37,273 bases of DNA, taken from Betaproteobacteria bacterium (GTDB lineage Bacteria > Pseudomonadota > Gammaproteobacteria > Burkholderiales > SG8-41). The notes beneath the pieces are model-generated. The model searched no databases. It saw only the letters and a list, made by a program, of their open reading frames with translations, and was not told the origin of the DNA. Within the stretch, counting starts at the first letter, position 1; each line of letters opens with the position of its first letter. Shown here piece by piece: positions 16,172-25,262 of the stretch. The stretch lies in assembly GCA_016202605.1 (NCBI GenBank), contig JACQOJ010000116.1, forward strand, positions 1 through 37,273. The letters run 5' to 3'. Both the position numbers and the translations under genes were made by a program.

Positions 16172-19100
16172 ATCGGGATCTTCCTTCCCAACAAAAACTC
16201 GTCTTGTTGACCCTCTGCGGTGGTCTCGAACAACGTGCTCGCTTGATTTTCGCTCAACGGCAGGATCAGGGAGGTTGTGTCAATGAGCGCCGTTGTCGCC
16301 GGTGCCGGTGCCAGAACGCAGCCGACTCCGCACGTGAACGGCGCGGCGGCCACAATCCCTCCGCCATTGGAGATCGAAGCGCTTCCAACGTTTGCGGTCA
16401 ACGTGAGGGTGCCCACGGTGCTTATCGTCTGCGCGAAACCAGCGGTGCTGATGAAGGCATCGGAGCCGGCAGTCGCGCCTCCAGTGAGCGTTATGTCGCC
16501 GTTCGTCGAAAATATGGTCTGGGTTCCGCTGCCCACGATCGACGCATCCGCGTTGGTGCCCGGTCCCGGCCCGCCGACAAGCGCGATGGTATCGTTCGCA
16601 AGAATCGTCTGCATCACGGGGTCGATCGTTGCCAGCGAATCGGTGCCTGCGCCACCAAGGACATCGATTCCGCCGAGGAGCGTGCTGATCGTCTGGGTGT
16701 TGGTGGCGCTCAACTTGGAAATCTTGCTCGCGCCGGACGGGCCCTGGACCAGGATCGAGCCGGCGAACACCGACTGGTCGGTGGCCAGCACGAGCGAATC
16801 GCCGGCGGCCGTGGAAGTATTCGCCTGCCCTATGGACAGCACCCCGTTTCCGCCGAACCCCTGCATGAAGCCGGGGTAGCCGATTTCAAGCAGTTGGCTC
16901 GCGCCGGATTCGATCTTCGCCGTGCCCGAACCCATGGCCGCCACCACCACGCTCTCGCCAGAGGCATTCTGGCTGGTGGTTCGTATCGCCTGGTTGCCGG
17001 TCGCCGACAGCGTGGAACTGCCGGTTCCCGCGCTGGTAGTGACCTCAACGTAGCGGGCGGTCACCTTCTGATCGCCGGTTGTGAGAATCGCGTTTGTACT
17101 TGGATCACGCGTACCCGAAGCAATCTCCACCCTTCCGTCGCCGCTGTTATCAAGTCTTACGCCGCCGCTCGAAGCGGAGATGGTCTGGAGCGTTGCGGGC
17201 TGATTGTGGATCAGAACAAACGCGTCGGCATGGGCCGGCACTGTAATCGGATCCGACAAGAGCGTTATGCCGCCGCTCCCGGAAATGGTCTGCGTCCCGG
17301 TGCCCAGATTCAGGATGCCGGTTGTGGAATGCTGGTGTCCACCCTGGAGGGTGATGTTGCTTGCCGACACGGACTGGCTTCCGGAGAGATTGCGCATCAC
17401 CGCATCGGAAGTATTCCCCGTGGTACCTGCCCCTCCGGCCATCGATATCGCACTGCCGGAGAAGGACTGCGAATGACCTTCGATGATGGCGCCGGCATTG
17501 TCGATGGTCGTTTCACCCACACCGGCCGCCTTCAACGTAATGCTTCCGCCGAACAAGGCCTGCGAGTCGCCGGAGTCCACTTTCGCATAGGACCCGCTGC
17601 CGGTGGTGAGTGCGCTGTTGTCCAGCGTGAGTGAACTGAAGCTCAACGTCTGCATTGCCGGCGTATTGATTCGCGCGAATGAACCGCTGCCGGTGCCTCC
17701 CTTCATGGTCACCGAGCCCAAACTCAAATTTTGCCGCCCGGCCGTCGTAATTTGAGTGACCGAATCGGGCCCGGCGCCTCCCGTAAGCTGGATGGTGCCA
17801 AAGGCGGTGATCCGCTGCGCGTTCTGATCCGTTCTCGTGTCAGAAGACGAGATGCGCGCGACCGCCGTGTTGCCGCCAGCCGTTCCACCGCCGGTGAGCG
17901 TCAGGCCGCTGAAATTGAGCGTCTGGGAATCCTGGAATGGCAATCCTGTACCGGAGAAGATGATCTCCGCATCCGATCCGGCCCCTTGACCTGCCGTAAG
18001 TGCCGTATTGCCGAACTGGATGGTCTGAAGGGTTCCGGCGCTGCTGATCCGCGCATAGCCGCCGTTGTCGGCATGACCGGTGAGCGTCAAATTCGACGTG
18101 CCCAGCATGCGCTGGACTCCGGGTGTTACGACCTGCGCAAAAGCGCCGTTCGCCCCCGCTACGAGCGTCAAACTATCCAACGTGCTGGTGCAAAATTCGT
18201 TCGACCCACTCGCGCCGCACCCTATGCGTTGCTCCTGAGTCGCGCTGGTGGTCTCAATGCGCGCCGCGCCCCCCACGCCTGTGCCGCCCAGCACTTGAAT
18301 GCTCAAGTCAGCCTGAACCTTCTGGAATCCGGTCGCGGTAATCGCCGCCTCGACGCCGGTGCCCCCTTGAAGAATGACGTTGTCGGTCCGATAGGGCTGA
18401 GGCGAACAGCCGAAGGTGACGGGTACGCACCTGCTTTCACCGACCTGCTGATCGGATCCGCTCGTGCTGACAATCTTTGCTTCTGCAGCATCCGCCGTCA
18501 GCTTGATGTCGCGATTGGCGCGGACAAGCTGGCTGCCGGTTGCCGTGCTGATGGTCGCTGCAGCGCCCGCGGCCGTGCCGGCCGTGAGAATGACATCTCC
18601 ACCTTGGACATTCTGTGTTCCCGTACCCGTATAAACGATGCTCGCTGCGGCATCCGTTCCTCCGCCGCCGAGCAATCGTATCGAGCTGGAAGTAAGGTCC
18701 GGAGTCTGGAAGAGCTGGCTACCTGACGCGGAGAAGGTCACGGATTGACCCGCCGCGCTACCTCCCTGCAGCGTGATCACGGAGGTTGAGCCATCGCCTC
18801 TTACGGTTTGATTAGCACCGCTGCCGGTGATCGCGCCGCCCGCTGCGGAGAAGGTGAGATTGCCATCAGCCCCAATGAACTGGCTGATGCCGGTGATATT
18901 GATTGCCCCGCCCTGGGACGTGATGTCAACATTCCCAAAGCTATCGATGCTCTGGCTGCCTCCACTCGATAATGTACCCGTGCCGGTGAAATTCACGCTT
19001 GAACTGCCGAAAATGGATTGGCTGCTCGTCGCGCTGGCGTTTACCGTACCCGTGATAACGACGTTCTGACCGTCCAAGTCCTGGGTCACATTGGAAAGCG

Positions 19101-22100
19101 TCAGCGCGCCCGCTGACCCGTCGAGCATCAGCGTTCCGCCGCTCGCATTAAGGGTTAGATTGTTGGCGGCGATACTGCCTTTCGTTGTGAGACTGCCGAT
19201 CGTGGTGAGCGTGAACGAAGTGAGCGGCGCCGTGGACGTCACCCCGGTAATGTCCAGCGTCGTGCCATTGCGCACAAAGCCGAAATTCTGGCTGGTGTCG
19301 GTAGTGAGACTCACCGGTCCCACGCCGGTGCTAAACGTAGTGAGATTAAGCGTGCTCAGGGGAACTGAAGACGTAACCGTGAAACCGTCGTCCGCGTCCA
19401 GTGTCAGGTTGTTGGTCCCGGTCAGCGCTGAGAAGACGTTGCCGCTCGGGTTGGATCCGGTCGCTCGAAGTGTCACTGTCGGCGCCGAGACTGCGAGCGG
19501 CGTGCCGCTCGTCCCGATATTTCCGGAATTTGCAGTCAGTGTTACGCTGTTTGCTGACGTTGAGACCAACTGCCCCGCCCCGCTGATTCCCGCCGCTGAA
19601 CCGTTAATTCCCGCCGCACCGGAATCAACCGTCCCGCTGATGTCAAGCGCCTGGCTGGCCTGCAAGGTGATGGAGCCATCGGGTACCATCGCGACGCCGG
19701 ATTTCGTGTCAATCGCGCCGGTTGTAAGATTCTGGGTGGCGCTGAGGAATACGTTCCCGCCCTTGGTGGCGATTCCAGTGCCGGTTACCGTCAAATTGCC
19801 GTTCGTGCTGTCGGTGTTCCGATATGTAAAATTGAGCGGCGTTCCGGAAGTGTTGATCAAATCGACGTTCGCGCCACCTCCCATCGTATCGTTGCTGATC
19901 GTCACGGCCTGACCGGCCGCGAATCCGGTCAGGCTCACGGCAGCAAAACTACTGCTGCGAGTAATATCAAGATTGGACAGCAGGGGCACGCCGCTCGCCC
20001 CGACGCGATCGACGTTTATGCTGCCACCTGCGTTCAAGGTGAGGTCGGACGTTTCGCGCAGCGTGAGCGGCAGCGGCGCGAAGCCGCCCGGTCCAACGAT
20101 CGCCGAACCGGTACTCGTGGCACTCAAATTGACGGTTGCAACCTTGATCCCGCCGCCGGAACCGGTTGCCAGGGTCTGGATAATCCCGGCCGGCGCATTG
20201 ATCGTCACAGATCCGGAAGCGCCCGCGTCGATCGAGGTGAATTGGAACGGCGTCGCTATGTTCGAGTTGGATGCCCGCAAGGTGATGCTCGATCCGTCGC
20301 CCGCCGTCACCACGCCCAGCGGATCGCCCCCGGTGCCGGTCAGGGTCGTTCCCGCAAAAATTCTGAAATTCTGGTCGGTGCCGGAAGTCAGCGCACCACC
20401 CAGCGTGATCGCGCCGCTGGATTGCATGAACAAGTTGGTGGCGACAGCCGGATCGAGAGAGACCGGTCCCGCTATGGAGAGGACACTGCCGTTCGCCCCG
20501 TCCAGTGAAACCGTGGTCGCCAACGTGTTTCCACCGATGGCGCCGTTAATAGTGATGTCTCCGGGCGGACAATAGAAGAAACAGGCCGACTGCGCGACCA
20601 CGCTCTTGGCGTCGAGCGAGCCGGTCGAGATGTCCACCGCCGACGTGGATCTAAACGTGATGCTCGTGGGCGATGCCGCCGTGGGGTTGATGTTGCCGGC
20701 AGCAATCGCGGTCGGCGAGGTCAGCGTGACACTGGAGGCATTGAGGGCGCCGTTTACCGTTATCGTCCCTGCCTGCGTTGAAAGATCAATTGAGGCGGCG
20801 TCGGTATTGCTGGCGTTGATGATCAGATTAGCCTGATCTGTCGGCAGGCTGCCCGTGCCGATCGTCACGTTGCCGCGCGCGGATACGGTGAAGCTGTCGG
20901 CTTCGACCGGACCGTTGATCTGGACACTTCCGCCGGAACCGGACGTGGTCGACATGGACACACTCGAAGCGGGGGTGCCCGCCGTTCCGATTGCGCCCGT
21001 GGTGATATTGCCCGATCCGTTAGTGGTGAAGTCGATCCCCGCCACCTGCAATGCCCCGGTGGTGATCGCGCCGCGCGACGTCACCGTCCAGGTTCCAGTG
21101 CCGATCAGCGTCTGATTCGCCGTAAAGCTGGTGACGCCGCACGGTCCAAAAGTAGTACTGCAACCAGAGCCGACAATGGACGTGGCGTTTGCAACGTTCA
21201 GCCCTCCGGCATTCACGCCTTCCAGCGCAACGTTGCCGTCCGCCTTCAGCGTCAATACACCGGTGCCGAGATTAACCGCTTGGGCGGCCGTTTGCGTGAT
21301 ATTTGCAAGATTGCCGCTGGTAGCGGCGGAAAAGTTCCCGTTGCTGGCGCTGAAATCCAGGGCGTTCAACGTCAGGTTGCCCGAGGTCGCCGTGAAGCTC
21401 AGTGTCCCTCCGGCGAACTGCGTGGCCGGCACCATGGGGAAATTGGCGCCCCCCAGGGTGAAGTTTGCGCCGTCGCTGGCGAAGTTGTAAGTCTGGCCAT
21501 TTGAGGTGACGCGCGCCAGTCCGTTATTTCCCACGGCCATGGGATCGGCAGTGAGGGTAAGGTTGAGGATATCGACCGTACCGGTATCGACGTTGAAATT
21601 GGCGCCGGCATTGACCGTGAGCGTATTGGTCCTGGCGACGACGGGCGTGCCGGCGGAACCGATGGTTCCCCCGCTTTGGCTCGTGAGCGAAACTGAGGAG
21701 CCGATGACATCGAGCGGATTGGTGCTGGTGCTTGCGATCGCAGTTGCGCTGATGTTGACCGCGCCGGCGGACTGGACTTCAACCGCATTCACGTTTGCCG
21801 CGGCTTGCACGGTCCCCGCGTTTGCGCTGATGGTGACGCTACCGGTGCCCCCGAGCGTATCGATCAAGCCGACGGTAACGTCGCCATTGCCGGCGGACAC
21901 GGAAGTACCACTGTTGGCGCTCAATCTCGTGATGGTGATACTTCCCGTCGCGGGGAAGAACGGGCTCGAAGTGACGGAGGCGAATCCGGTGGTAGTCAGG
22001 TCCGCAATGGAAATATCCCCGCGACCGAATACGGTGATGCCATCTCGATTCCCGGCGATCGTCCCAAGGGTTACGCCTGCGTTATCGGAACGGAACGTCG

Positions 22101-25100
22101 TCTGTTTGGCGACCGTGCCGCTGGCGCGAATGTAGCTGTCAACCTGCAGCGCCTGGTCAGACCGTAAAGTGACGCTCAAAGGCTCGATAATGATTGCCGG
22201 CGGACACGACATACCACCGAACACGTCGCAGTTGCGGCGGGCGCTGGGCGAGGACGCCCCGGTGACGTCGCCGGCGGGCACTTTTACATCGTTGGCGACG
22301 AGCTTGCCGTTGGGAACGAAGAGGCTGATCCCGGGGCTGTTGTTCAAGACCCGTTGATCGAATCCGCTTGCCACGTTGAAGGTGCTTGCAGTTACCGTAT
22401 CGCTTGTTCCAGTCACATTCAATGTAATCTGGTCGGTCTTGGTGAGCGTGCCGGTATAGCCGGGCCCGCCGGCCGGCGCGACACCTATTTCCATCACCAG
22501 ATTGTTGGGGCCGCTGCCGGTAAGTTCGACGTTGAACTCGCCGTTGGGCTTGAAGGTGAATGTACGTTCGACATCCACTTTCATTGGAAGCGGTGTTGCG
22601 CCAAGTTGTCCGATCCCGCCACCGGACAGCGTGCCTGTAGACAGTTCCACATCGGCTGCGGTGACCGATGAGCTGCTGCTCATCGCACGGATCGGACCGT
22701 TGCTGGAGATTATGGTCACTCTCTCGTTGATGCTTTCAAAACGCGGATCCGCGTAGGTATCGCCGAAGCTCACCTGGTTCACGAAGTTGGCGGGGGCGGT
22801 CGCGGTGACCGTCCCGACGTTTACTCCCTGGTCGCCGCTCAGAAAAATCGTCGCTCCGCTGCACGAACCATTGCTGAAGCAGTTTGTCGTGGTCGCCTTT
22901 ACGTCCGCGGCGTTCAGTACCGTCTGGGAAAAAAGGCTGACGGACGCGCTGGAAGAATCATGGCTGGCGTTCGCAATGACACTGCCGGCATTATTGACGG
23001 TCGCACTGATGTTGCCTCTGCTTGCGGTCAGCGTCGCGTTGCCACTGGTGTCGATCGTGCCGCCGGTCACGCTGGTGCCCGAAAGTGAAACGTTGCCCGC
23101 GCCCGATGCAATCGTGCCGAAGTTCTGGACTGACGACGCCCCGGTAAGGGTCACGCTCCCACCGCCCGTCATGGCGCCATCGAAGATCCGCACGAAACTG
23201 CCGCTGGAAGCCAACGATACCGCCCCGCCGCTGGTGGTGATCGCACCGAAGACGTCGATGGAACCCGGCGCCGTCGCGGTGAAACTGCCGCCGGTGACCG
23301 CATTGAGTTGAATTGAGCTGCTGGAGGTGGCGGTAACCGCGCCGCTGCCCGCGTCGAGCGACAGGCCCGAGGCCTGGATGGTCGAGCCTGAGGTATTGAG
23401 GCTGATGGCACCCCCACCCGTCGTGATCGTCGATCCCGAAAAACTCTGGATGGTCGGCGCGACGAGCGATACCGCGCCGCCCGCGGTGGTGATGTTGGCT
23501 TCCACCTCCAGCCGCCCGTTCGGCACTGCCGTGCTCTGTGCGAGCGGATCCGGCAAGGCGGGCGGCGTGTACGCACCAACCTGGGCGCTCAACCCCTGCC
23601 CCGCCCCGGTGAGGGTGATGTCGTCGCTGATCCGCATGTAGCGGGACGCGAAGAGCGAAACGTTGCCCGTGATCCCGGCCAGTGTCGTCGGCGAAACTGT
23701 CGCCGCATTACCCGGGAAATCCGTGCTTTCGTTGATGATCGTGGCGTCGCCGCCGCCATCCGGCGGCGATGGGGGGGTATCGCCGAAGACGTACAGGTCG
23801 AGCGGATCGAGCAGCAGCGTGCCGAGCTTGCCCTTGGGCGCGCCGAGATCGGCGCCACCCGCGAAGATCAGGTTCTGTTTGCCCGAGACTTCCGCGAAGC
23901 CGCCGTCGCCGCCTTGTGGGCCGCCCTGCGCACTCAGATCGCCGTAGAACTGGGTCTTGTCGTCCGACCAGACGATGATGCGGCCGCCGTCCCCCGATTC
24001 CGTGGCATCGGCACGCAGCGTGGCGCCCGCACCGACAAACGTATTCACTGAATTCTGTATCGCCGGATTGGCACCCTGGAAGTCGCCGCCCACGAGGATC
24101 GACCCGCCACCTGACGTTCCCGAAACGTTCAATGTCGCGTTTTCGACGATGGCGACGCGATCGCCCAGAATCCTGATGTTGCCACCCTGCCCGGCGGTAC
24201 CTTGCGCAGAGATGTTGCCGGCGACGCGAGTGAGCCCGTCGCTCGATTGAACGGTTACGCTACCGCCGCTCTTCCCGTCGGCAGCGGAACTGCTCCCCGA
24301 CGCAATCTGGATTTCATTTTGCGCCTTGAGGATGACGCGTCCCGCTTCGTCATAAACCAGCGCATTGGCGCGAATCTCGCCGCTGTGCCGCAGCGTTCCG
24401 GCGAATACCCCTACCGCGCCGCCGTCGGCCAGAAGTTTGCCGACATTCAACACGGAATCGGTCGGCGCCTGGACCTCGAACTGCACACCGTCAAGATCGA
24501 GGCTCGTGATCGCGAGTTTCTGCCCCGCGGCCAGCAGCAATTCGCCTCCCGGGGTGTGGATCAATCCGGAATTCTCGATATTCGGGGCGACGAGGATGAC
24601 CTGGCCACCGTATGAAGTACGAATCCAGCCCTGGTTCACGATCGAGCCGGAATTCGCATCGCCCTGGAATTTCAGTTTTCCCGCGAGGAAATCCGCATCC
24701 ATCATGTTGAGCGTGGACGCGACGAACCCGGCGGTGTCGATCACCGCGCCCGGGCCGACGATAATACCGGCGGGATTGATCAGGAAGACGCGACCGTTGG
24801 AAAGGAGTTGCCCGTGTAACTGGGAGATGTCCGCGCCTACGACGCGGTTCAACACCGCGCTGGACGAAGACTGCTGGATAAAGCGGGTAACTTCACTGGC
24901 GCCGATCGAAAAGCCCTGCCAGTTGATGATGGCGCCCGGCGAGTTGCTGACATTCAGGGTGCCGGCGTTCGGACGCTGGAAACCGACCGTGCCATTAACG
25001 ACCTGGGGGCCCGTCGGGTTGGCCCATGCGGTGGGATCGGAGAAAAGCAGCGATATGCTTGCCGCAAGAATCGCGGACTGCTTGAGCCTAAAGCGAGACT

Positions 25101-25107
25101 TCCCCAA
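16162..25107 (-). CDS. giant filamentous-haemagglutinin-like exoprotein (TpsA), 2981 aa
   Basis: This is the secreted partner of a two-partner secretion system, predicted to form a long beta-helix at the cell surface or be released. It has a signal peptide (cleavage after AWA, residue 29) and a TPS recognition domain, about 30-300, with NRVVG (87-91) and NPAGIIVG (111-118). Gly/Ser/Thr/Asn-rich beta-helix repeats follow to about 2930, then a short tail ending PICR. The start is TTG at 25107, fixed by a strong AGGGAGG about six bases upstream; no ATG precedes the signal peptide. Seven close cysteine pairs are spread from residue 743 to 2930, and about 26 glutamine-centred repeats fill 2100-2893. 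No toxin, protease or CdiA-type domain is visible at the C-terminus, so adhesion or biofilm is likelier than contact killing. Confidence 0.93.
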   Translation of the reverse strand: MGKSRFRLKQSAILAASISLLFSDPTAWANPTGPQVVNGTVGFQRPNAGTLNVSNSPGAIINWQGFSIGASEVTRFIQQSSSSAVLNRVVGADISQLHGQLLSNGRVFLINPAGIIVGPGAVIDTAGFVASTLNMMDADFLAGKLKFQGDANSGSIVNQGWIRTSYGGQVILVAPNIENSGLIHTPGGELLLAAGQKLAITSLDLDGVQFEVQAPTDSVLNVGKLLADGGAVGVFAGTLRHSGEIRANALVYDEAGRVILKAQNEIQIASGSSSAADGKSGGSVTVQSSDGLTRVAGNISAQGTAGQGGNIRILGDRVAIVENATLNVSGTSGGGSILVGGDFQGANPAIQNSVNTFVGAGATLRADATESGDGGRIIVWSDDKTQFYGDLSAQGGPQGGDGGFAEVSGKQNLIFAGGADLGAPKGKLGTLLLDPLDLYVFGDTPPSPPDGGGDATIINESTDFPGNAATVSPTTLAGITGNVSLFASRYMRISDDITLTGAGQGLSAQVGAYTPPALPDPLAQSTAVPNGRLEVEANITTAGGAVSLVAPTIQSFSGSTITTGGGAISLNTSGSTIQASGLSLDAGSGAVTATSSSSIQLNAVTGGSFTATAPGSIDVFGAITTSGGAVSLASSGSFVRIFDGAMTGGGSVTLTGASSVQNFGTIASGAGNVSLSGTSVTGGTIDTSGNATLTASRGNISATVNNAGSVIANASHDSSSASVSLFSQTVLNAADVKATTTNCFSNGSCSGATIFLSGDQGVNVGTVTATAPANFVNQVSFGDTYADPRFESINERVTIISSNGPIRAMSSSSSVTAADVELSTGTLSGGGIGQLGATPLPMKVDVERTFTFKPNGEFNVELTGSGPNNLVMEIGVAPAGGPGYTGTLTKTDQITLNVTGTSDTVTASTFNVASGFDQRVLNNSPGISLFVPNGKLVANDVKVPAGDVTGASSPSARRNCDVFGGMSCPPAIIIEPLSVTLRSDQALQVDSYIRASGTVAKQTTFRSDNAGVTLGTIAGNRDGITVFGRGDISIADLTTTGFASVTSSPFFPATGSITITRLSANSGTSVSAGNGDVTVGLIDTLGGTGSVTISANAGTVQAAANVNAVEVQSAGAVNISATAIASTSTNPLDVIGSSVSLTSQSGGTIGSAGTPVVARTNTLTVNAGANFNVDTGTVDILNLTLTADPMAVGNNGLARVTSNGQTYNFASDGANFTLGGANFPMVPATQFAGGTLSFTATSGNLTLNALDFSASNGNFSAATSGNLANITQTAAQAVNLGTGVLTLKADGNVALEGVNAGGLNVANATSIVGSGCSTTFGPCGVTSFTANQTLIGTGTWTVTSRGAITTGALQVAGIDFTTNGSGNITTGAIGTAGTPASSVSMSTTSGSGGSVQINGPVEADSFTVSARGNVTIGTGSLPTDQANLIINASNTDAASIDLSTQAGTITVNGALNASSVTLTSPTAIAAGNINPTAASPTSITFRSTSAVDISTGSLDAKSVVAQSACFFYCPPGDITINGAIGGNTLATTVSLDGANGSVLSIAGPVSLDPAVATNLFMQSSGAITLGGALTSGTDQNFRIFAGTTLTGTGGDPLGVVTAGDGSSITLRASNSNIATPFQFTSIDAGASGSVTINAPAGIIQTLATGSGGGIKVATVNLSATSTGSAIVGPGGFAPLPLTLRETSDLTLNAGGSINVDRVGASGVPLLSNLDITRSSSFAAVSLTGFAAGQAVTISNDTMGGGANVDLINTSGTPLNFTYRNTDSTNGNLTVTGTGIATKGGNVFLSATQNLTTGAIDTKSGVAMVPDGSITLQASQALDISGTVDSGAAGINGSAAGISGAGQLVSTSANSVTLTANSGNIGTSGTPLAVSAPTVTLRATGSNPSGNVFSALTGTNNLTLDADDGFTVTSSVPLSTLNLTTFSTGVGPVSLTTDTSQNFGFVRNGTTLDITGVTSTAPLTSFTLTTIGSLTTKGSIAANNLTLNASGGTLMLDGSAGALTLSNVTQDLDGQNVVITGTVNASATSSQSIFGSSSVNFTGTGTLSSGGSQSIDSFGNVDITSQGGAINITGISQFIGADGNLTFSAAGGAITGSGANQTVRGDGSTSVITLQGGSAAGQSVTFSASGSQLFQTPDLTSSSIRLLGGGGTDAAASIVYTGTGTQNVQGGDVILTAGTAAGAAATISTATGSQLVRANRDIKLTADAAEAKIVSTSGSDQQVGESRCVPVTFGCSPQPYRTDNVILQGGTGVEAAITATGFQKVQADLSIQVLGGTGVGGAARIETTSATQEQRIGCGASGSNEFCTSTLDSLTLVAGANGAFAQVVTPGVQRMLGTSNLTLTGHADNGGYARISSAGTLQTIQFGNTALTAGQGAGSDAEIIFSGTGLPFQDSQTLNFSGLTLTGGGTAGGNTAVARISSSDTRTDQNAQRITAFGTIQLTGGAGPDSVTQITTAGRQNLSLGSVTMKGGTGSGSFARINTPAMQTLSFSSLTLDNSALTTGSGSYAKVDSGDSQALFGGSITLKAAGVGETTIDNAGAIIEGHSQSFSGSAISMAGGAGTTGNTSDAVMRNLSGSQSVSASNITLQGGHQHSTTGILNLGTGTQTISGSGGITLLSDPITVPAHADAFVLIHNQPATLQTISASSGGVRLDNSGDGRVEIASGTRDPSTNAILTTGDQKVTARYVEVTTSAGTGSSTLSATGNQAIRTTSQNASGESVVVAAMGSGTAKIESGASQLLEIGYPGFMQGFGGNGVLSIGQANTSTAAGDSLVLATDQSVFAGSILVQGPSGASKISKLSATNTQTISTLLGGIDVLGGAGTDSLATIDPVMQTILANDTIALVGGPGPGTNADASIVGSGTQTIFSTNGDITLTGGATAGSDAFISTAGFAQTISTVGTLTLTANVGSASISNGGGIVAAAPFTCGVGCVLAPAPATTALIDTTSLILPLSENQASTLFETTAEGQQDEFLLGRKIPICR
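16429..18812 (-). repeat. protein-level repeat array in tpsA (about 26 copies of about 32 aa)
   Basis: Within residues 2100-2893 of the adhesin a degenerate unit recurs with a glutamine followed two residues later by I/L/V/F/M (NQTV, TQNV, FQKV, LQTI, SQTL, AQRI, MQTL, TQTI, AQTI and others). It is followed by a short polar turn, then I-x-L-T-G-G-x-G and A-x-I. The mean spacing between the conserved glutamines is about 32 residues. The copies are diverged at DNA level, so this is old duplication rather than a slippage array. Confidence 0.8.
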
Positions 25108-25146
25108 GTGATCCTCCCTTCCCGCCTAGATCAACGCTCACTGCCT

Positions 25147-25164
25147 TACTGCGGATCTGCAGTA
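25147..25164. promoter_or_regulatory. inverted repeat in the tpsA leader
   Basis: TACTGC (25147-25152) and GCAGTA (25159-25164) are perfect 6-bp arms around GGATCT. The repeat begins just after the predicted transcription start of tpsA and ends about 40 bp before the TTG start. It could be an operator or a 5'-leader hairpin. Confidence 0.45.
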
Positions 25165-25171
25165 GTGAACC

Positions 25172-25177
25172 AGTATA
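25172..25177 (-). promoter_or_regulatory. candidate -10 box for tpsA-fecR-tpsB
   Basis: On the minus strand TATACT (five of six matches) lies 65 bp upstream of the tpsA start in the 155-bp sppA-tpsA gap. The region 16-17 bp further upstream is T-rich but has no convincing -35, which may mean an activator is needed. Confidence 0.4.
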
Positions 25178-25209
25178 CTATCTTAAAAGAGGAAAAGAAC
25201 CCCCTCCCC

Positions 25210-25227
25210 CGGACAGCCGAAAGTCCG
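25210..25227 (-). terminator. weak hairpin downstream of sppA
   Basis: CGGAC (25210-25214) and GTCCG (25223-25227) form a short stem 35 bp after the sppA stop. On the minus strand a G-rich run follows and a T-rich stretch appears only about ten bases later, so termination would be inefficient and tpsA might receive readthrough from sppA. Confidence 0.3.
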
Positions 25228-25262
25228 CTGTATGTTAATGCTGTTGGTATCGCTGTAACGAC

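Noticed and set aside
16162-16500. CdiA-like toxin C-terminus on the adhesin with an immunity gene
   Set aside because: There is no VENN-type boundary or nuclease-like domain; the tail is about 50 residues and the next gene is the FecR protein.
19091-19912. 273-aa plus-strand frame rich in Val/Pro/Leu opposite tpsA
   Set aside because: It mirrors the Gly/Thr/Asn-rich repeats of the adhesin; no start signal and no known family.
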